Part shown: positions 53,341 to 64,000 of the stretch, piece after piece
Numbering within the stretch: the first letter of the stretch is position 1
Layout of the letters: every line of letters begins with the position of its first letter
NCBI GenBank assembly: GCA_936450465.1
Contig: OW388296.1
Coordinates: 36,725,023-36,789,022 of the forward strand
Length of the DNA stretch: 64,000 bases
Direction: 5' to 3'
Source: Gibbula magus
Taxonomy: Eukaryota > Mollusca > Gastropoda > Trochida > Trochidae
Made by a program: the position numbers and the translations under genes
Notes under the pieces: generated by a model
What the model saw: only the letters and a program-made list of their open reading frames with translations
Told to the model about the DNA's origin: nothing
Databases searched by the model: none

Positions 53341-53888
53341 GTAAATGAGGTTCGTGTCATTCCGACGTATGAAGGTTTCTGCTATATATGTCGAGAGGGC
53401 ATTGGAAGCCATTCCCAAAAGAATCCGGGGTTCGTCCCACAGGATTGTTCCTTGGAGCCTGTCGTTCTCAAAAGAGAACATGGTAAACCTGTCCCGCGAT
53501 TGAATCCGGGGTCCGCCCCGGAAGACGGGTACGGAATTGCCGGAGAGCATGGGAGTATGTTTCCATGGGTCCGGGCTCCGCCTCGAGATACTGCTCCTTG
53601 TATGCTCTGTCATTTGGCAACTGTCAACCCGAGCTTCCCTGACGTAGAAGTATATTTTCCGGGCCTCGCGGCCGGTGCTACACGTCACCGAGGAAATCAA
53701 AAATGGTCCGTTTGACATATGCGTCGGCAAAATCGGCGCGATGTCAGAAGCGTCAGGAGTTTCTGAAAATGGCAAATGAACGTCCATGAAGCTCACATTC
53801 ATTATCTCTGTATGTTTATTGTCTCTTATCACATGTTATATCTTGCATACATCTAACGCATTTTCAATCATTTACAGCTTGAAGAATA

Positions 53889-55828
53889 ATGCTGCGAGGA
53901 CGTGGACGGAGGGCCCTGCTGCGACGGCCTAGGGCGATGCATACTAGGACACGCAGCTTTGAAGCCGTGTCAAGCGACGACAACGTCATCAACGAGATCC
54001 ATGCTGATGAAGCCTCTGATATGGAGTATGGACACTGTCTGAGATAGTGAACATGGTGGCACAGATGGTCTGAGTGATATAGAGACAGAGATTGCCAGTG
54101 GTTTTAAAGAAGGAGTTTGCCGACATACCACAATATAATCAAGATAATTCACAGACATTTGATGAGTGGTTGGATGGTCCGCCGCCACGTGTAAATTTGC
54201 CTTTCACTGGTCAAACTGGGTTTCGCCAGTTCATAGAACTTCCTGAGAACCCTCAACCTATTGACTTTTTCGATTTGTTTTTACATGAAGATGACTAACA
54301 TGATATGGCAACGGAAACCAATAGATATTTCAAACAAGCAATGGAAGACAAAATTCTAAGACCCCGTTCAAGAATGCAACAGTGGCAAGACACAAATGCA
54401 GAAGAGATGAAGGTATTTGTAGCCATGACAATTGCCATGTCATTAGTTGTGCAGAGAAACTTTGCTGAGTACTGGTCAACAAGGGATGTTACCTCAACGC
54501 CTTTCTTCGCCAAGTGCATGCCCCGGTTTTGGCTTCTTATAACCTACCTACATATGTCTGACAACAAGAAGATGGCGGGCCGTAACACCCCGAACTTTTC
54601 ACCAATAAATAAACTGGGACACTTGTATAACCGGGTAGTTCACCGTTTTTCAAGAGGGTATAAACCGCATCAAAACATTTCAGTCGACGAGGGCATGGTG
54701 CCCTGGAAAGGTAACTTATCTTTCAAAGTTTATCTTCCCGACAAGCCTAAGAAGTATGGGATAAAGGCTTTCATGTTGTGTGACTCGCACAACGGATACG
54801 TTTGCAAGTTCAAACTCTACACTGGAAAAACGAATGAACCGGTTTCTGAAGGTGGCAAAACTTATGATGTAGTCATGGAATTGGTGAACGACTACGTTGG
54901 ACAGGGGCATCACATCTTTATGGACAACTATTATTCGTCCACAAATCTGTACATCAACTTGTGGGAGCGTGGAATCGGTGCCACAGGGACGTTGAGAGCC
55001 AATCGAAAGGGCCTTCCTGATTCTGTCAAGAAACCTAAAAAGAAAGCGAAGCAAGGGGACATGACAGTTTCTCACAACCATGACCTACTCGTTGTTCGCT
55101 ACGAAGATAGAAAATCAGTCCTTCTCATGTCTACTGTTGAAGATACACAACTTGAACAAACAGGGAAGAAGAACCGGGCAACAGGGGAACCAGTTCTCAA
55201 GCCGCGCATTGTAACATCGTACAACAAGTACATGGGAGGTGTTGATCGGGCCGACCAGATGTTGTCGTACACGCCGTTCCGAGTGAAGACCCTGAAGTGG
55301 TGGAAACGGGTTTGGTTTCACGTTCTCAACGTTGCCTTGTTGAACTCTGATATCATTTATAAAGAATATAGCCAAGATAAACCTCTAAAAACAAGTCAGG
55401 AATACAGGAAGGCTTTGGCGCAACATATAGTAACATTTGCGGACAAGGAACAAGTTCCATCGCTGTGCAGACGTCCTCGTGGTCTGCCGAGCACGAGCGA
55501 CGAGAGTGTCACTCGTCTTCATGGACTTAACTTTCCGACGAAGATTCAGGCTGTCGGAAGGAAGAAAAACATCACAAGAATGTGTGTGGTATGCTCTAAG
55601 GCAAAACGCGCGGTCCTCGCAAATCAGATAGAAGAAGGCAATGCGCCAGCAGGGAAGAGAAAACGAGTAGGCAGAGAGTCTTCTTATGAATGTACAGATT
55701 GTAATGTTGCTCTGTGCGCCGCACCATGCTTCAAACTCTATCACACAGCAACTGACTACACCAGGGCTTACATCACTGCCACAGAAAAAGAAAGAAATGT
55801 AGAAGATAATGAAGAAAAAGAAAATTGA
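53889..55828 (+). pseudogene. piggyBac (PGBD4-like) transposase with intact DDD core and broken N-terminus
   Basis: The core frame (54305-55828, 507 residues) has the piggyBac catalytic aspartates: ISVDEGMVPWKG (D128), IFMDNYYSS (D207) and GGVDRADQM (D314). It ends in the cysteine-rich domain (C427, C430, C463, C466, C471, C475, H480) used for end binding. The same frame extends upstream to 54092 (FADIPQYNQDNSQTFDEWLD) across one TAA at 54296. The start at 53889 (MLRGRGRRALLRRP) is out of frame, since about 50-60 bp retained in the relic at 6311-6534 are missing here. The core could still encode an active domain. The protein cuts and pastes at TTAA. Confidence 0.88.
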
Positions 55829-56297
55829 AAGTAAAGAGAGCCAAAGTGTGGACGAGTTTATAATCATTATATACAGACCTTGTTAGGTCCCTATAGCTGT
55901 TCTGCGCACTACCGTAGGTAAATATGTGTGTATATTTGTACATAAATGCAATGTAATTTTATTGTAATGTATGTCATTGCAAATTAAATATTTTTTATTT
56001 TGTCAAAGAGAAAGTGAATGCGAGCTTTCATTGGAAGTTCAGCCAGAACCGCATCATAAATACCACCCATAAATGCTGAACCGGGTGGCCAAATTTCATA
56101 AAACTAACATGGGGTAAAGAAGAAAGATTCGGCTTTGATTCAATATAAAATGTACACATGCGCACGAAAAACTAAAGTTGCAGCACGTGCCGTGAGATGC
56201 GCGACACTCAATAAGTTGCCTCAAAGTACCGAGGGTACCTTCCTTTCACACGCTAAAGCTTCCAAACGAAGTTGTGCATTTTTTTTCTTTTTACATC

Positions 56298-57075
56298 ATC
56301 GTAAAGAGCAATGAATTGTCTTCAATTCCATGTATCATATGTATATGCGCAGCGAAAAATAAACATGCGGCAAGTGATGCGCCAGATGTCGCAAAAAGTT
56401 AGTTTTTCAAAAATGAATTATCTAAGTACTGGGGGTGCCTTCCTTACGCTCTCCATATATTGCGAACCATTTGACGTATTCCAATAATGTTTATATCATT
56501 GTAAAGAAGAATAATTTGTCTTCAAGTACATACATGCTTCGCATGCGCACGAAAAGTATTTACGATTTTATAAAGCTGGAAATAAAGACAAACTTTACAC
56601 CGCGCAACATGTATTGCGTTCACCGCGGTGATAAGTGTATGCTGTGCTCATTAGTACCCATTAGTTCGACGCGCGCTCGGCTCTGGCACCCTCGAGGAGG
56701 TCTCGAGGAGGTCTCGAGGAGGTAACAGTACTGTAATTAGCCCAGTCCCGGGGGGACCAAGCGGTGCTAGTAACTTGGTGTGCGTCGGGACGCATTCAAG
56801 TGGTACTGTCGGGGTAGCGTCACTCTCCTTTCGTTGGTTATATTTTATGAACCATAGGTCGTATTCTAATAATTTTTATGTCATTGTAAAGAGGAAATAA
56901 ATTGTCTACAAGTACATATAAAATTCGCAATATGCGCGCTCAGGAGTTTTGATTTCATAAAGCCGGAAATAAAGACAAACTTTAGATGACAATAGAATTA
57001 GAACCAAAGGTCGCATTCTAATAATTTTTATATCATTGTAAAGACAAACATCTGGTCTTCAAATCCATAAATTTC
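56298..57075 (+). repeat. piggyBac internal repeats, right group
   Basis: Four blocks around CATTGTAAAG...TTGTCTTCAA (near 56303, 56506, 56884 and 57034) repeat the left-hand group. GAGGTCTC units at 56695-56720 form a small GAGGTCTC/TCGAGGAGG tandem. Confidence 0.6.
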
Positions 57076-57426
57076 AGTAGAGCTCCAAATGTATGGTGTT
57101 ATAAGGCCCGAATTAAAGACAATCTTTACAAAGTAATAGAAAAGTAAAGAAAAATCGTAGAAAATTATTTCAAGTCGCGGGTGTGAAGTAACCATTTGTG
57201 TACGGGTGCCGCGACTTGAATTTGTATTGAACGCCCGTATATTGCCCATATTCGCCATGTAGATGCGGTATATTTAGTAAAAACGGTACCGGAATCACCG
57301 CCTGGTAATTCCGCCAGCAGAGCTTAATTAGTGCCTATGCCAAACTACTGCTGCGAGCTGCGAGCATGTAAATTCAGCCACAGGGGCTAAAATGGGTAAA
57401 ATATATATACGCAACTAAAGGGTTAA

Positions 57427-58168
57427 GTATTTGGCGGAAGGCCGCATACTGTGGGCATTCAGTAATAATGTGTTGTATTGTTTCTGCTTGTTGGCAGTGT
57501 GGGCATGTTGCGGAAATGTTTTTTTTTATTTTGTGGATATGATAGTTTAGTTTTGTGTGCCCCGTTTGGAGTTTAATTATTGCCCTATCGATATTTTTTT
57601 TTTGGAATAGATTTTTTGTTTGCCTAGGGGTTTAGAGAGAAGTTGTTGGTGTGGTGTGTCTTGTTGCATTTTGCATATTGCAGGTGCCATGTTCGCTTTG
57701 CATGAGATTTTGATAGGCTTTTGGCTTCTTGTTTTGAATGAAAAAGGGGGAGAATTTTTTTAGTTTAAGGCCCTCCTTGGCAGCTTTGTCGGCTTTTTCG
57801 TTGCCAAATATGCCGACATGTGCTGGTACCCATAAGAGCTTTACTGCCTTGCCTTGATTATTTAGGGTTTGGATTGAATTTAGAATTTTGGAAATTAAAT
57901 CAGGGCGGTTTTTGGCGGATTTGTTTTGGAGTGCCTGAAGGGCATTGAGAGAATCCGAAAGAATGAGAATTTTGCCCTGATTTTTAATTTTGGGGTGAGA
58001 TAAAGCGAGTGCTATGGCTATAAGCTCAGCAGTGTAGACTAATTGGTCGTTAGGGAGGCGATTGGAGAATGATACGGTTGTGGATGGTGCATGTGTATGC
58101 CTACACCTGTTGTGCGTGCTTCGGGGTCCCGGGACCCGTCTGTGTATATGTGACACCAGTCGGACCAT
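57427..58168 (-). pseudogene. LINE RNase H domain and C-terminal zinc motif
   Basis: The open part (57632-58168) has QLVYTAELIAIALALSHPK, ILILSDSLNALQALQ and KLLWVPAHVGIFGNEKADKAA: the E, D and H/D motifs of LINE RNase H. Past a stop at 57630 and a shift in an A run the frame continues as IIKLQTGHTKLNYHIHKI and CPHCQQAETIQHIITECP, the CX2C...HX4C motif, to the piggyBac insertion. Confidence 0.85.
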
Positions 58169-58218
58169 TAATCTTGTATGTAGTTGAGAGCGGTGGTTTG
58201 CGCGAGTTTGGGGTTTTG

Positions 58219-59608
58219 TTAAGAAGTTATTTTGCTAAGATGGAGATTTATTTTAGGGGTGGGTAGTGGGGCGATAGGGTGATGCACCGTATTTTTGGGG
58301 GGGAGTTTGATATGGCCCATCTTAGCTTGGGAAAGAAGTGTTTGGATACGGTGTGAAATGTGAGCCCGAATTTGATGTTTATTAACAATTGCCGTGTTAC
58401 GTTTAGAGGTACCGCTAGTAAGCAGGTCCCTGATAAGTGGGTCTTCCGAAGATCCAGCCAAGAAGGTTAAGGTGAGTTGGTCCCTTCTCAGTGAGAGGGG
58501 AATTTCACCAGTTAGGGCTTGGAGAGCTTCGAGTGTGGTACACATTTGAGTGCGGGTAGCTACCTTAAGTTCCTGAAATTGGATAGAATTAAGGGTATTG
58601 ATTTGGGTTGGATTTAAGGTATTATAAATGGGTGTGCCATAGTCCAATTTTGACCTTATAAGGGATGAATAGAGATTGAGAAGGGTTTGCCTATTTGCTC
58701 CCCAGCCTGTGCCGGTGATTGCTCTCATGACATTAAGGTTTTTCGAGCATCCAAGTTTAAGTTCTTTGACATGAGCTTCCCATGTGAGATGCTCGTCAAA
58801 GATTAGCCCTAGAAATTTAGTTTGTTTTTGGAATTGAATTAGGTTATTTTTTAGATAAAGGTTTTTGGGAGATAGGGCGCAAATTTTTGTTTTTGAATAC
58901 TACCCCTATGATTTTTTCCGCATTTAGTTTTAAGCCCCATTTATCGGCCCAGCAAACCATGATGTTGAATAAAGTGGGGCTAATGATGCTGCCTTGTGGG
59001 GTGCCGTTTTCCAAAAGGTGGTTATCAGATTTTGGGTTTTCGACCCCGACAGTTATTTGCCTATTGTGTAGGAAATCCTGGATGTAATTAATCATGTTGC
59101 CTGAAAGGCATTTTTTAGTTAATTTTTGGATGAGGCCGTTATGCCACACCATATCAAAAGCTTTTGAAAAATCCAGGAAGATTGCTAGTGTATATTGCTT
59201 TTGGGTTTGTGATTTTTTAATATCTTGCTCTAATCGAGCAAGATTGTTTAGAGTAGAACGACCAGGAGTGAAACCACTCTGGTCGTTATTTAATGGGTTT
59301 ATGTTTAGATGAGCTTGGAGGCGATGTTTTACCATTGCCTCCCTTACTTTACATAAGTTAGAGGTAAGGGAGATGGGCCTATAGGAGTTTGGGTCCCCGG
59401 GGGGGTTATTGGGTTTAGGTATTGGTATTACTAAAGCTTCCTTCCAGTTGGAGGGGAGCTTTCCTACTTGCCAAATGGTATTATATAAGTTTAAGAGGAC
59501 AGTGAGGCAGGAGGTGGGTAGCTTCTTAATTATTTGGTAGAAGGTCAGGTCAAGCCCTGGGGCTGTTCCCTTTTTCCTATTATTTAATACAAATTGAAGC
59601 TCCTCCAT
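58219..59608 (-). pseudogene. LINE reverse transcriptase lacking its catalytic box
   Basis: From 59608: MEELQFVLNNRKKGTAPGLD, LPSNWKEALVIPIPKPN, NSYRPISLTSNLCKV, LAIFLDFSKAFDMVWH and NGTPQGSIISPTLFNIM. The text then jumps to VCWADKWGLKLNAEK. The stretch that should hold the YADD/FADD box and about 50 residues round it is missing. A frameshift near 58850 leads to the thumb region (58219-58728: YSSLIRSKLDYGTPIYNT, LQALTGEIPLSLRRDQL). The copy cannot encode an active RT. Confidence 0.85.
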
Positions 59609-60740
59609 TGTGAATGCTTTGTTGATTGGTTTGTTATATGTGGGTTGTTTTGCAGTGGATGCAGTGTTATTTTTGTGTTTTAAAAACTCCGAGGAGTAAT
59701 TAGTGTTGCTGCTTGCAGTAGCAAAGTGTGATGCGATTGCGTTAGCTTTATCTTTAGGGTTTTTAAAGTTATTTATAGGTGGGATTTTACTTCTGCATTT
59801 ACCGCCACGAATGACTCAGAGTTTTTCCAGACTTGTCTTGAATTGACTTTGCCATTCAACTCCTCGCAGAAGTTTTCCCAGTGTTGTGTTTTTGTTTGTT
59901 TTATGAGTAGATTTACTTTATTTTTAATTTGCCTAGCATAAGGTAATTTTGAGAGGTTGCGCTTTGACTTTTTAAAGGCCGCTTTTTGCGTGCAACTTTA
60001 ATTTCCTCAGTCCACCAGGGAACTGAGGGCTTGTTAATTTAAGGGGCGGAAAAGGGGATGGATTGTTTGGCAGCATTTATGATAGCTTTAGTGTTGGAAA
60101 AGGTTTATTTTATGTTTGGGTGGTTAGGTTTGGGTGTGGAAGTAGTTAGGGGTAGGGGTGGGGGGAGGGGTAGGGGGGGGGGGGGGGGGGGGGGGGGTAG
60201 CTTCTTAATTATTTGGAAGGAAGTTAGGTCTAACCCTGGGGCCGTTCCTTTTTTCCTATTATTTAGTACGAATTGAAGCTCCTCCATAGTGAATGCTTTG
60301 TTGATTGGTTTGTTATCTGGGGGTTGTTTTGTGGTGATTGCGGTGTTATTGTTGCGTTTTAAAAACTCCGGTGAGCTGTTAGTGCTGCTGCTTGCAGTAA
60401 AGAAGTGTAATGCGATTGCATTAGCTTTATCTTTAGGTTTTTTAAGATTATTTATTGGTGGGATTTTACTTCTGTATTTGCCGCCACGAATGACTCGGAG
60501 CTTGTTCCAAATTTCTTTGGAATTGGTCTTGCCATTAAGCTCCTCACAGAAGTTTTCCCAGTGTTGTGTTTTTGTTTGTTTGATGAGTAGGTTTAATTGC
60601 CTAGCTTGAGGTAATTTTGAGAGGTTGCACTTTGCCTTTTTAAAGGCCGCTTTACGCTGTTTGCGTGCAACTTTAATTTCCTCAGTCCACCAGGGAACTG
60701 AGGGCTTGTTAATTTAAGGGGCGGAAAAGGGGATGGATTG
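59518..60740 (-). repeat. Tandem duplication of LINE linker/RT start around a G homopolymer
   Basis: 59518-60070 and 60198-60740 are near-copies: each contains AGCTTCTTAATTATTTGG at one end and GGGCGGAAAAGGGGATGG at the other. The join (60106-60197) is a piece of the LINE leader, GGTTAGGTTTGGGTGTGGAA..., that also occurs at 61847, ending in a 25-nt G run. Several other LINE features lie between these, so this is a rearrangement, not a family feature. Confidence 0.8.
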
Positions 60741-61504
60741 TTTGAGTGATTTGTAGGTAGGAAATTATTTAGAGTAATGAATAAAGGATAATGGTCACTT
60801 CCCCACGGAAAATCAGATGCCTGCAACTCGGTATTTATAGCGATGTCCGGGGTAGTGATAGTTAAATCGATAGCGGACATAAGGTCCCTGTAGCTATCAT
60901 ACCTAGTTTGAGAATTATTGTTACGGATTACAAGATTGTTATTTATGACCCAATCGGCAACTATTTTGCCATTGGAATCGAGCTTATCTTTTACTACCCA
61001 ATTCGGGTGGTGGCTATTGAAATCGCCCAATTACATGGAACAACCAGGAGAATAATTTTGAAGGGCCTGAAGGTCCTCTGGTTTAATTGCCAAAGTTGGT
61101 TTATTGTAGATATTGTTAATATTTACCCTATCCGTTTGGTGGATAATAGTTACGGCATGAGCCTCTAAAGAATTTAAGCTAATATTTAGTTTATTGAAGA
61201 TTAATTGTTCCTGGATATAATATAATATAATAGCTAGGTCTCCCCTGGGGGGACCGGGATTGGTTTTGGGCCGGTCTAGCCTTACTAGATTATATCCTGG
61301 AATTTTAAAATTTGACCTAGGGCCGAAATGGGGTTCCTGAATGGTGATAATATGGGGGTTTATTTGGTTAAGTTTGATTTTGGCTTTAAGCTCATGGCCG
61401 TGTGCCGAAAGGTCATTAGCATTCCATTGTATAATTTGCATGAATGAAAAAATAAGGAAAGATAAACAATGGAATATAAAGTAGAATTTGAGGTTGTACT
61501 GCAT
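60593..61504 (-). pseudogene. LINE APE-type endonuclease with one nonsense codon
   Basis: It opens IIQWNANDLSAHGHELKAK, has TIQEPHFG (catalytic E), and a stop at 61031 where copy 1 has tyrosine (MYLGDF). It continues LGDFNSHHPNWVVKD, DLTITTPDIAIN and WGSDHYPLFITL (SDH motif). The linker after it is partly deleted. Confidence 0.85.
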
Positions 61505-61990
61505 TATTGGTTTAGGGAAAACTTACTTAGGGTGGTGGAAAAAAGTATTTATTTGAATTGTTTTTATGAGGTTTATGAGTTTTGCTTTGCGGAGCAAGCC
61601 ATGCATACGTTGGATGGTTAAATTGCGCGTGGTGGTAGCGATGGTAAATACCGCGATGAGGTTGGTTGCATAATCATGTTTGCGGGGTGAGGATGAGGAG
61701 GAGGTTTTGGGTTTACGGAGGATATTAGTAATTTTGGCGGGAGAGTTAGCGGTTGTTTTAGGTGGGTTTTGATTGTTATTTGGGAGAGGTTGGGTGGCGT
61801 GGGGAGGTTGGGAGGTGGAGGGGGGTTAGTATCGGGGTTTGGGTGGTTAGGTTTGGGTGTGGAAGTAGTTAGGGGTAGGGGTAGGGGGGGGGGGGGGGGG
61901 GGGGGGGGGTTAGGAAGTGTTGGGGTTTGGGCTGTATCCTGGGTATGGGGGTGGGAGAAGGGTTGCGGGATGTTTGGATAATAAAAGTAG

Positions 61991-64000
61991 CTAATTTCCC
62001 ATCGGACAAATCAAGGGATGAACCGTTGTGTGTATGTATATGAATAATGTTCTGTTCTGTTGTATGATATACCATAACGTGGACAGAATAAAGAAGTTGT
62101 GCATCCATAAAATTGTTCTTCATTCTTCATCATCTCAACTTCTAGAATGCCCATCAAAGATGTTAGACATGCAGTCTATACCCATGTGTGTTTCATGCAG
62201 TATAATTCAACAGTTCAATCATCAATAATTTGAATAGAAAGGCGATGGATTTCATCTTATCATATCATATCATATCATCTCGATGACACATGGAATAGAT
62301 AACGAATTGTGATTTTTTTTAAATGTTAAAATTGTTATTAGAAGTTGGACAACACACCTAGTTATACTTAAGAGGTAAACCATCATAATATAACAAATGT
62401 GGATATTTGTTCAATAGCTTTTAAATTTGTATTGTTGTTTATCGATGTGCCTAACTTTATTTATCATTAAGTTTGTCAAACCTAGTCTATATCGTATTGA
62501 TGAATGATACCATATAGTTTTCGTGAAAAACGTTCAACATTCTTCATGAATGAAATCGTTAAAAGGTTAATATGCTTATTTATTATATATTAGAGTGATT
62601 ACTCCAAGCCACTATAAAACATTAATTCTCCCTTGATTGTCCGTTTGGTTGTAAGTTGGCTCTATACCCCCCTCCCCATTAAATTCTCACATATTTAAAA
62701 TCGTGTATGCACATTTGTATCTCTAAACAAGGTTACACATGACTTTGTATGTACAGAGTTCATGCTTGAATAGTTACACAGTAGTAAAAGCAAATTAAAG
62801 TCGTCATTTTAATGTTTATATGAGAAATATGCTCCCAAAATGAAGTTGACTAACTAACTAATTCTAGTGATTGAAATACTTGTATTATTTACACATAGTC
62901 GCATTTCAGTATATGAACACAATCACTTTATTCATTGGTACATATGGCATTTTGCACTGAAATTTTAAAATCCTGCACACATTTTACTTAAACTAGTAAC
63001 CCACAGTTGATTTTGCAGTGAAGCTATCACTGACTCAATTTCAATTAATTTATTGCCCCAATAAACTAGCTCTCCAAAAAGATGTTCACAATCCAGTAAC
63101 GGTTCGTTAATCACCATACTACACAGAAATAAACCCCTAATTAATTTATTGCTACAATAAACTCGGGATCAGAGGCTATGCAGTTCACAATTCCAACACC
63201 GTTATCCAAACATACTTTGGTTTGGTACATATAAAACAATATGTTAGCAAGGTAAATAAAGGTTTAAATGAGTTGCGCCATCAGCATGATATTTTTTACC
63301 CAAACCCGAACATTGGTCGATGTATCTATGATATATCTTAACAATGACTACTGTATGGTTTTTTTATAAACCGTGATATACTTGTTGAATCATGTGTCAC
63401 ATCCATAATCATCTATAAGGTTCACTGAATTCAAATACACAGTAAACAAACCCTTTTTTTATTACAAAAGTTCCCTGCAACGACATTGCAGGCTCTTATG
63501 TAATATACATAAACCATATCACGGGATCGTGGGATATAAAACATTCACAGAAACACTTTCTTTCTCACTCTCCTATGAACAGATACGACTCTACTCAGCG
63601 ACATCAATCTACCTGAGCAAACCATACAATAGAAACCATATTTACCAACATTGGCGTATCTCAAAACATAATGACTGTCACACCACACAAAAGTTTTTAT
63701 CTTTAGTTACTTTAATCACACACAAATCCGACTAATGCTCCCATAAATATGCAACATACATGTAGCGCTATATCATTGTAGTTACATATAGAAATGTTGC
63801 TTTTCTTCTTCTTAATATTTTCTTATTTTACATCTTAGACAATGTGCATTATATTTATCAGCATAGACACTCGCTAGGTACATATATCAACAGCTCCTAG
63901 CATAACTCTTCACTTACATCCTCCCTACATCAACGTCCCCATTCCCACCAATTTACCATGCCGCTACCAAACCCTCAGTAATCCTACACCCATATCTTTA
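61991..64000. other. Spacer without recognised gene
   Basis: AT-rich DNA with a CATAT-type microsatellite at 62256-62280. Open frames at 61869-62123, 62028-62228 and 63529-63735 show no family features. Nothing else identified. Confidence 0.5.

Larger units (their letters stand above)
52611..57422 (+). mobile_element. piggyBac transposon, 4.8 kb, TTAA-flanked
   Basis: TTAA stands on both sides (52607-52610 and 57423-57426). The ends read inward as CCCTTGCGAG and CCCTTTAGTTGCG, agreeing with the CCCT-type ends of piggyBac. The transposase gene lies in the centre. About 1.3 kb on the left and 1.6 kb on the right are non-coding and carry repeated blocks. Confidence 0.88.
52440..61990 (-). mobile_element. 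I/Jockey-group LINE with RNase H, copy 2, split by piggyBac
   Basis: Read from right to left: a leader with a C/G homopolymer (61884-61909), endonuclease (61504 on), linker, a duplicated linker/RT-start segment, reverse transcriptase, RNase H and a CCHC-type C-terminus that resumes beyond the piggyBac at 52606. Endonuclease, RT and RNase H in one ORF is the layout of the I group of LINEs. Nonsense codons, frameshifts and a deletion removing the RT catalytic box make it inactive. Confidence 0.85.

Noticed and set aside
53302..53832. 176-codon minus-strand frame inside the piggyBac left arm
   Set aside because: No family features, and it lies in non-coding transposon sequence with repeated blocks. 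Likely chance.

Overview
The window looks like a stretch of an invertebrate animal genome made almost wholly of mobile DNA. No gene can be assigned to ordinary host function. It has AT-rich spacer DNA, at least four non-LTR retrotransposon families, a piggyBac transposon, a tRNA-derived SINE, foldback elements, and repeats opening with a palindrome of the type CCCCCGCC...GGCGGGGG. A lophotrochozoan, perhaps a mollusc, is my best guess. That is inference from the repeat landscape; no gene in the window settles it.

The most notable content is two virus-like elements, each flanked by an exact 6-bp target duplication and each sitting inside a retrotransposon. Element 1 (13287-19231, 5,945 bp, about 265-bp terminal inverted repeats, TSD GTCTAT) interrupts ORF1 of an L1/Tx1-like LINE. 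It carries a single-BIR (IAP-like) gene, a small basic protein gene, and a gene for a zinc-finger protein built around a packaging-type P-loop ATPase. Element 2 (40749-48749, 8,001 bp, about 1.57-1.59 kb inverted repeats, TSD CAGGTG, ends beginning 5'-AG) interrupts the reverse transcriptase of a CR1/L2-like LINE. It carries five compact genes on the minus strand, including a homologous zinc-finger/ATPase and apparently a homologous small protein. Neither element encodes a polymerase, integrase, capsid or protease that I can recognise. The 6-bp TSDs, long inverted repeats, AG end and ATPase point to the Polinton/Maverick sphere. They would be short ATPase-only derivatives that depend on functions supplied elsewhere.

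Layout: 1-2033, degraded I/Jockey-group LINE (+). 2034-4235, spacer with short tandem repeats. 4236-5738, LINE fragment (-). 6311-19878, a three-level nest: piggyBac relic, split by a 7.3-kb L1/Tx1-like LINE (6535-19758, -), itself split by element 1. 19879-27551, spacer with a 2.1-kb TIR element (23412-25535) that contains a SINE-like repeat and a 389-bp Mutator-like MITE, then a SINE. 27563-33402, second L1/Tx1-like LINE (+) with a full ORF1 and a lightly damaged ORF2. 33511-36955, tandem-bearing dispersed repeats. 37238-38710, a broken gene with a C76-like protease domain. 38996-39547, LINE fragment. 39832-49950, CR1/L2-like LINE (-) split by element 2. 50347-50776, LINE fragment. 52440-61990, second I/Jockey-group LINE (-), split at a TTAA by a 4.8-kb piggyBac (52611-57422). 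62000-64000, no gene seen.

The nesting gives a relative chronology, and the LINE reading frames at the insertion points fix the boundaries of both virus-like elements to the base.
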